From Phoronis australis (Eukaryota > Phoronida > Phoronidae): DNA of 64,000 nt. The position numbers and the translations under genes were made by a program. Below are positions 23,201 through 32,200 of the stretch, piece after piece (the stretch's first letter is position 1; every line of letters begins with the position of its first letter). The notes under the pieces were generated by a model that did not search any database, was not told the origin of the DNA, and saw only the letters and a list, made by a program, of their open reading frames with translations. The stretch is taken from positions 386,229 through 450,228 of the forward strand of contig NMRA01000019.1 of NCBI GenBank assembly GCA_002633005.1. The letters run 5' to 3'.

Positions 23201-26200
23201 ACGGCAGGTCGGATTTTCCATTGTTACAAAAGGCGGAGAATTTCAAAAAATAACGTTTATTAGATTTTTTTACTTCTATAAACGGCTGTAACGGGCAACG
23301 GGAATGTCGGTTCATTCCCAGATTCTGCATGCACTCCTGCAGGTTGTTAGCTCTAAGTTTCACGACGAGGTGACGAGCTCAGCACCCGCCTGTGAAATCG
23401 GTGTCTAACGGAGCTCTCACACGGCTACGTAGTTGCATGTTGATGATAGTCTTCATACAGCTAGCTGGCTTTCGACCTCAGTATGTACATTTATGATGAA
23501 ACTTTTGTAAATACATCTATATACTTTGTGGACGAGCTCTTCAGTTAAGAATTCAACAGTGATAGCTAAACAGCGGCGAAATTAAATGCCGGTTTAACAA
23601 GGATTTTATGCGTAGGGATACACATACAGTGTATTATGAGGAAAATGAGCCCAATGCAGTGGCGTCTAGTGCCAGTGGACTCGGGACTACAGAATCTTAA
23701 AAACAGCATTAAAGGAACTACTCTTAGACAGCTACGAACACACTAACACTTGGCTGTGTGTCAGGCGAGATCCTGCAAGTCTTCACGAGAGCCTCACCGA
23801 GCATTCAGTCACGTAGTCTATAGACAAAGCACATGATTCCATTAGCTTTCATTAACCAATATTTTATGTTATGGATCGGGTTCCTAAGCAATAGCAGCAT
23901 GATGAAACGAAACCTAATTGTTGGCATTTTCAAGTTATAAATATACTTTTGTGCTGACTAAAAATTCGCGTCTATTATTGTGTGCTCGAGAACATTATTA
24001 CTAGATGAACCCTAAATCTGTGCTACAATGTTGACTAAAAACTCGAGATTTCGGGTTTAAAATCGAAATTTCGAGTTCACAAGACTCCAACTTTTAGCCT
24101 TATGCTGGGATCATTAAGTGCAAAATGGGACTCCATGACAGTTATTCACTGTCATTGCGGGGTACTCGAGTATAGAATAATAGATAATTAACTTTAGTTC
24201 GCACCATGCAGTAGAATAGAAAATACAAAAAAGCATTTCGAGCTCTAAGATTAGACCCGAGCCTGGTGTATTAGGAGTTTTCGAGAAGAAACGTGAGTCA
24301 TGTCCGAGTCTTTGGTAGGGCCTTACAGATCGATATTGATAGGTAGCTGTAATTCAACTAATTGCAGCGCCCCTATGTTATTTTTTCTCTTACTTTTACA
24401 AATACTGACAATAGGAGGCACTAAAGCATGTACGAAGGAAGATGAAATGATGACTTCATGCATGATATTTCAGATGATCAAAACAAATTCAACTATTCCA
24501 AGCCACCTCTGCGCCACCTGTGGATAGGTAGACGAAGCATATACATGCTGGAGACGTTAAAGCATATTAGTACGAAGATAGATGGAACAACTAACTTGTC
24601 ATCTGAGAGCTTACCAGTGTGGTATTTCCATTGTAAGACACATTGGTCACATACGAGGTTCCCGGGCAGTTTCACTTTGGCGCGTACCGTCAAGAGTTGG
24701 CCAGCAGAGTAGTCCACGCCGATAACGAAAGGAACCACTTTGAAACGGTAGGGGATACCTGTTATAAAATGGTGACGTGAGAATTATAGAAATGACTGTA
24801 TCTCAACACAAATAAAACAGTAATAGGCGGGGGAGAAAGAGAGTGACGGAGGAGCTGAAAAATTGTATATGTCACTGTCTTGACTTGGGAGCACCGAATT
24901 AACCAAAGTAATGCGTAGGTTTAGAGCCATATCAATATGAGGGTCTAGCAACCTTAATCCCTCACGGACCGCAAGGGCGCCGTTTATGAGTGTTCTTTTT
25001 TCATGAGCTACAGTTCTTTTCTCTATGCCACACGAGCTGCTGTTCTTTCCTCTATGCCACCATAGACTACAGTACATGGACCGCCAGGAGACGAAATCTG
25101 TGATCTTACGCATAAGCCGTGACGTCATTATTTACTAGCGACACCTGGCATGTGTTCAGTAACGCTAGGACCAACGCTAGGACCTAGCTAAAATCTAAAA
25201 TAAGTGTTATCATTTTAAATACACAGCAATATCTCACGTAATCTCGCGAAGCCTTGCTTTTTAGCGAGTACCTAGCGTTACTGAACGGGAGGCTGGCAAA
25301 ATTAGCAAGTTTTACTTCCGACAAGTATGTCGTCTGCTAGACATGATCGGCTGTTGTGTGATCGAGTGCTAAAAGTATTCATGATACCAACAGTTCTGTT
25401 ATTGGAAGACTTTGAAAAGCGTTTCAGTGCCGAAATTATTTTGTTTTCGTTGTACTGGACAATAAAATAGATGCGAGAATTTCCCGTCGCAATACACTAA
25501 CCGGAAACTGAAATTGGTAATTTAGGAGAGTGGCGCCTCCTCTAGAAAAATGTCGGAATTGCAAATCTGTCCTCTATAATCTATGATGCCACAAGAGCTT
25601 CAGCTCTTTTCTTTATGCTCTCACTGGTACATTTTTTTCTCATGACCCACATACTTTCCCATGCAGTTGGGGTGTTCAGACAGATTTGATTGGTATAACT
25701 TCTGACCACGCCCGAGACCTATGTCACTAGTCAACAGAAAAGTGTTAAACAGAAATAGCCCGAGTTTGTAAGGACTGAATGCGGTTGATGAGAAAAGAAC
25801 TACAACTTGAAAGAAATTAACTGTGTGAATAAGAAAAAGACGCTGTTGACGTCCACGCCCGAGCGCGCCATAGGGAGGAAGATTGTCTATTTTGAATAAA
25901 CCAAAAGTCGCGAAGAAAACTTAGTATTAATGTAGCAATAAATCGATAGAATACGCCAAAACTTCTTTTCTGTGAAGTTGAATTAGCCACCGATGTATAC
26001 ATGAATGCAAGCGTACAGAGCGGAGTGCGTTGTGTATATTCAGTTCGATTTTGTGTTCAGCGATGACACTTTACCTGTCTAGACACTCATGAGTCGCTTT
26101 GACTGTTTTGTCTTTGACTGGACAAATTTTGAAGGAGATCCACCCTCCATGATTTGCAGTGATTTGAGCTTGGACATCAATCCACTAGAAGAAAACAATA

Positions 26201-29200
26201 TTAGCTATTATTTAGCCTTAAAGACGTCGGGAGTTAGCCATTTTGAAGGTATCATTATCAAACGTCAATGTCCATTACGGAACCAGTCGTTCTTTTTCTT
26301 TGAGTAACATGTGTGTAGCTACGTATAGACACTTGTCTGGGCCGAACAAACCATGACACAAAATTTGACATCGACAAAATTTTTGACAATTTGAGTACGG
26401 CTATCATGGTTAGCTTTTTGACTATACCATTGGCCTTTTACGATATTTTGAATGCAAAAGTAACCGACTAGACCAAACACTGATGTTTTATTTTTTACAT
26501 TTTTGACTGCAACACACCTGCATATTTGTGTGAAGTTCGTGGGTATCACAACTTGGAAAAGGTTATTTATTATTGAAAGTTGACGTCTGAACCTTTTCAA
26601 ACAAGGTTGTCTTTTGCAGTAAACATTTATTTTACATAGGGTCCAGTACTTCTTAATGTGCTTATTTGATTTACATTGTTGTTCCTGTACCTTCTTGATG
26701 TAATCAACTTCTTCTAATAAAAGAATGATGGTGTAATCAATAAATAGCTAGTCACGACATCAAATTCAATAGTTAAGAACGTGCAATCATTTGCTTTAAT
26801 TAGACCGTAATTACTTGTGGACGCTAATCTACCACCTGTTCCGCTTAATGATTCTGTTATTAGCACGTGACAATAACAGTGATTTCCTGAGACTGCCTAC
26901 AGTGCGTTTCCTAGCCTTTAACTTCTGTTTTTTGGTCAAAGCTAATAACTTCAAAAAGTATATCCCATACAACAACAATCCCCAAAAACGAGTTTTTTTG
27001 ACCGTAAAAACAATAGCCATTTACGTAACTTAGACATATTTTGACCAAGTGATGATACTGATATACATGCAAGTCGTCAATGTACGTTAGGCAGTTATAT
27101 GCGCGAGTTAACAGTGTTCACTAGAGGTGAATATTAACATCGTCTTCACTTTTTGCTCACCCGTGCAATCTGTCAATTTTTGATGGAAATTTCAATCTTC
27201 GATACCTTCACATTGTCTTATCATAACGTATTAAAACGTTTTCTTTGTTTCTCAAATTAGAGAGTGCCTCTTTATGTTCCGTGTTTGACTTTCAGCCAAT
27301 GTGAAGTTGGTTTATGCCAACTTGTTTTTCGCTTGTTATGTACCTACTTGTTGCTATTCATGAGTGAATTAGCTGTTTCAAATCCTGCATCCGCGTTTAC
27401 TGGTTGTGATCGTTGTATACTTTATTAGCATAAATGTTGTGCTACATAACGACACAGTTTGTGTGTTTTTTATTGAACTTACAGATTTTTTTCTTAGCTG
27501 TCAGATTACGTGACCTTGATTAGAGTATTTTATTGTTGTAACTCTCATAAGGACATTGGCACCCTCTACGTAGAATTTGGAATAATATGCTATTAGATCC
27601 ATGTTCTATTCTAGTGCAGTGGGAGGTTGAAGTTACCTGGCCCTTCTTGTAATGGGCGACAATTGTACCGGTCGCATATCGTCCACCAGCCTCGTTCTGT
27701 CTTATTCCATCTTCGTTCCTTGTGAGATTCCAGGGGTCGCCACACACGCCACATTTGTAGCCAGCTTGAATCTGTGCCTGAAGCCGTTGAAAGTAAATAT
27801 CATCCATGACTGCCATTTCTTATAATGAACATTTTAGGGAAAGTCCCTAATTACACCTCATTTCTTCTCGTAACCTCCCGTGAAGTAGTACGCGAACAGC
27901 AAAGTTAGACTTCAATTGTTTACATATATTACTATAGAGGGCCCCGCCAGAAGGCGCCCGATGTGTAGGGGGGCCACATATTAATATAGACCAGTACCCC
28001 ACCCGAAAGCGGTAGAAGAACGGTCGTTGTCACGGTAACCAGTCAATAGTTTATTCGTTTTTGACAATGTTTATTGTGGTCAGGTAGGATTAGCAGAATA
28101 CAACATTACATTATACGTATCATTCTCCTGAAGTGTAAAAATCAAGAAAGTTACACTATCACTATCTAATCTAGAATCACACTCAATTAAACTTGTCAAG
28201 CACGCCTTTTGTGTTGGTACACAATACTGTTGCCGGTCAGAGCTTACAGCCACCCAAAGGAATCATCAGGTGAATGTTAAGTCCAATTTCTCTGAAAGTC
28301 ATCTGCTTCACGACATTTCTTGAAAGTCGCTTGCAAATAGTATTTTTAAATATCAGTGTCAGACACTCAAAACTCGCTGTATTTACTCACAATGCCGTAA
28401 ACATCGGTCAGACACTTTTGCTGCCTCGTTCTCATACCACTGGAGTTTCACATGTTATTTGTTGCTGTCTGATTCTTTACACCTTTTTCTCGGTTGTATT
28501 ATTCTATTCGTCCTTCCAATGCCAACGAAGCTGTGCTGTGGGAGGCAACTCCGATTTGAAAAAGGTTTCTAAACTGGACAAATACCCGTGGATGTGTGCT
28601 CTGAAATTCTCTCGCTGGTTCCTTGCTTGCTGAGCCCAGCCAGCACGCAGGTATCACGCAGTGGCACGCGCTTTAACATTGGTCGATGTAACCTAGCCTC
28701 GGCAGTCATTGGTTAGCTTTACTACACCGAGAAAAAATGGCGCACTGTGAACGATTTTTAGCCTTGTAATGCAAGTGGCGTCGCAGCAACTATTTCGTTT
28801 CTGCAGTGATGTTTATTAGCCGCGTGCTTGAAGCACATGCACACATTATCTGGCCGATTTAGCCGGAGTGTCAGTATTCATACTGAATGAATACAGGACA
28901 CTATCGTAAACAAAAGTCATCGACAGTAGAAAGATGCATTCCGAAAAGGCGCAATGCACAATTTTTAGGCTTCAAATTTCTTGAACATAAATTTCAAGCA
29001 CCTTGTCTGTACAACAGACCACATTTACACTTCAGTCCATTAGTCAGTCATGCCAGTTTGTTTGCGCTGCCTGTTGATAATTCGACTAGCCAATCAGAAA
29101 CGCCGGTGTAAAAAAAATTACCGAGGAAAATTAAGTGTTACCAGCGTGCTTGCGAGGCTACCGCCCCACCTAGAGGCACGCAGGGAACCAGCGTCTTTCC

Positions 29201-32200
29201 GACATCAATGAGAAACCCGAAAATGTGCCCGATTTCCAAAACCAGGTCACGCGCTTTCTTATTTACGGGACAAAGGTAATTATCAAACTACGGAAGCCCA
29301 GTACTGCCATTTTGAAGTGAAGAAAAATATTTTATTATCTGGCAGCCGCCACTTATTATCTAACGGTCGCCACATAATTATCCGACACTATTGGGCTTCT
29401 GTGCTTTTGAGCTTCGGTAGTGAACAAATACTTTGTAAAATTTATTAATCTATGACGTGCGAGCCATGTAATATAGTACAACCAAAACTCATGACGTCGG
29501 CGGTTGTGTAGAAGTCGCAATTATCATCTGGGTGGTCTTCCCTCATTACCGAGAACGAAACGTAATTAACAGGGAAGTTGGTAAAGTGGCCAAGCCATTG
29601 GGTAAATAGAAGTTTGGTGTCCTGATAGCACTGTCATTTTGTGTTAAACAGAATTGGCCATCGTGACAGGAAACGATAATCTGTTCGTTTCCTCTGCTGT
29701 GCAAATGAAGACGCGTTCGGTAGCCGCAGTCAGGAAAATGGAACGTTATTTTCACCGGTCGAGCTGAGATGAACTTCGGCTGTGGTGTAAGGCCTATTGT
29801 CAGAGAATGATTGTAGGTTTGTTTAAAAGGTTGCTATGTTTTGAGATTGTGCGTAGATGGAGAGGGAATGATTGAATCCAGTAACCACTAATTAGACAAG
29901 TAAAACCTGTTGTTAAATAATGTAATCAACTACAAAGATCAGTAACTATACGCTAGCGCCCTCTTTAAAGGTTACTTCAATCAATCAAATTAATCGAATG
30001 TCTTATCTGCTATCCAAGCTGTAGGACTCTCCACTTGTACCATCTCGCAACGTCTAGTACAGCTTAATTCATTTTCCCTGTGAGGACGTTTCCAGAAAAA
30101 AAATGTAATTACTACAAAATTCACGATTTTTTTAAAATACGATCGAAGGAAAAGCTTTGTGGTTACCACAAAGTTTCAAATCTCCCTCCCAGTTATGATA
30201 CATGCGCGCATGTGCTCACAGTCAGTTGCTTGAAATTGCTAGAGGTCAAAGGGAAATGTGTTACGTCTGTCTAGTCATACCAAATAAGGAGACGTGCTTT
30301 GCCTTGTGGGAGTAAAAGTGTTGAGCATTTGACGGATCGTTTTTTTTGAAATTTGAAACTAAAAGAAATGCTTTGATATCAACAGAAAATAAAAATCTTT
30401 ACGAACAAAGCCTAAAAATGCCTGGGAAGCAGACTGAATTCTGTGTCAGTGGCGGAGAACCACTTAGATATTGCAATTTAGTCTGTTTATCGCGTTCCAG
30501 GCCTCTTTAAGACATAACACAGTGACTAAATAATTGCAATTTATATTATAAGGCCTTTTAAAGGTTTTCGACCGCTAATAAGAAGGCCCCCTAAACAAAT
30601 GAATGAATAGAAAATGGCAAATTTGGAACGAATAAGTGAATAAGCTAAAACAGGAAGAGAAAAAAATTATGAGATATACTAAAGAAAACAAAGTGAATTC
30701 GCGCTAAAACGACCAACACGCCAGGAACCAGGAAGTGATCTGGCACAGTTCAGGACATTGTGGGAGTAAACAAATTTTAGTTACTGTTACATATAAAGCA
30801 GTTGGAAATATGACAGATAGAATCGTAGTTGCCAATTATTAAATTGGATAAGAACTTGCAACACGCTTTCAAAGAGTGTGTTTTATTACACTTTGAGCAG
30901 AGCAGAGACTGGTATTTCGTTGTTTTTTAAAAGGCGAAGAATTTCAAAACTGATACAGACACTTCATGACAGTTTGTTGGATGGGGAAATTTTTGGGATA
31001 TATTGTCGTAATAGCAGCTGAATATTGACTCAGGTTGGTTTTATAATGGATTGGTCTAATAAAGAAGTTTTTAGTGTAAAAATACTGAGGAAGCTGACTA
31101 TTGAGGAATTTGTAGTAAAATTTTGCTGTTGAGATTTTAAAGATGTCTTGAAGTAGAGGGAGGTGAAGTTCCCTACATATGGCAGAGTGGGAGTATTATG
31201 ACTGGAACTTGATATACTCCGAAGGATTCTCTTCTGGGCTGTCTGGAATTTCTTATTGTTGCCAAACCCCCAAGTTGTAATGCTGTAAAATAAATGTGGG
31301 AGCACAAGTGAATTATGTATTAACTTGAGAGCTGGGAGAGGAACATAAGACTTCAATTTATATATGAGTGCACTGAGATTGTCAAGTTTGTTTCAAATGA
31401 GGTTTATGAGGGACCATTAGAGATTTTTGGCAACAGTAATACTAAGAAAAGAGAAATCGTCCACGTAAAAGATTATTTTGCTATTCATATAAATGGCGGG
31501 AATGATACATTTTTCAATTTTCTTTTGGGAGCAATGGAAAATCATTAATTTACTTTTTGATGTATTGAATGAAAGTTTGTTCACGGAAAACCAGACTGAA
31601 ATAGATTTAAGGCTGTTGCTGCTGGTGGCTGATTGTTGCAAATTGTGTTGGAAACGTTCAGTCAATGTGTACGGTGTGGCGAGGAAAGTGTCGTCAGCAC
31701 AAGGAAATGTGTCCATGGGAGAAGAATACTGTAGGTCAGTGATGTAAATTAAGCAGAGAAGCGGGCCAAGAACAGAGCCTAGGGGGAATTCTGGTAAATA
31801 TTGGTAAGCAACGGGAAGAGGTGTCCTTCAGTGAAACATACCGGGTGCGGTTTGAGAGATAACTTTTAAACAGTGTACATTCAACTTCCCTAATACAGTA
31901 GTGGTTCATCTTTTGTAAACGTATTTGGTGGTCTGTTGTGTCTAAAGCTTCAGAGAGATCGAGAAAGATGACCTGGGGTTTCATGTAGTTATCAAGATGA
32001 GAACAAATACGGTCTAAAAGTTCAAGCGAACCAAGTTCTGTAGAGTGATATTTCCTGAAGTCATATTGATGTTTGTAAGGAATGTCATTTTCATTTAGGA
32101 AAGTTGAAAGTTGTGCATGGATAATTGTTGCGATGATTTTTGAAATTCGAGGGAGAACAGAAATAGGTCTATAATTGCCAGGGTGCTCTGGGGTCAAACC

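Larger units (their letters stand above)
14270..24614 (-). other. AA15 intron 4 (10.3 kb)
   Basis: GT-AG intron in phase 1. Contents: TCGAG-rich MITE 14,807-15,213; hAT-like repeat and assembly gap near 15,436-15,520; Kolobok-like element 15,967-17,954; hAT-like repeat 18,905-19,027; family D repeat 19,900-20,490; second TCGAG-rich MITE 23,873-24,266. Stretches 17,959-18,900, 19,030-19,890 and 20,500-23,870 hold no feature I can support. A short GC-richer patch at 22,620-22,850 contains a 7-bp hairpin (ggccagt/actggcc). Confidence 0.7.

Noticed and set aside
27778-27816. 5' extension of AA15 exon 2 to the in-frame ATG
   Set aside because: Exon 1 with the signal peptide joins in phase at 27,777, and the extension breaks the family spacing between CGG and CGVCGD.
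29941-29968. TTAA-AGAGGGCGC as the missing left end of the repeat at 30,030-30,506
   Set aside because: The motif is oriented as a right-hand end, so it cannot close that element.
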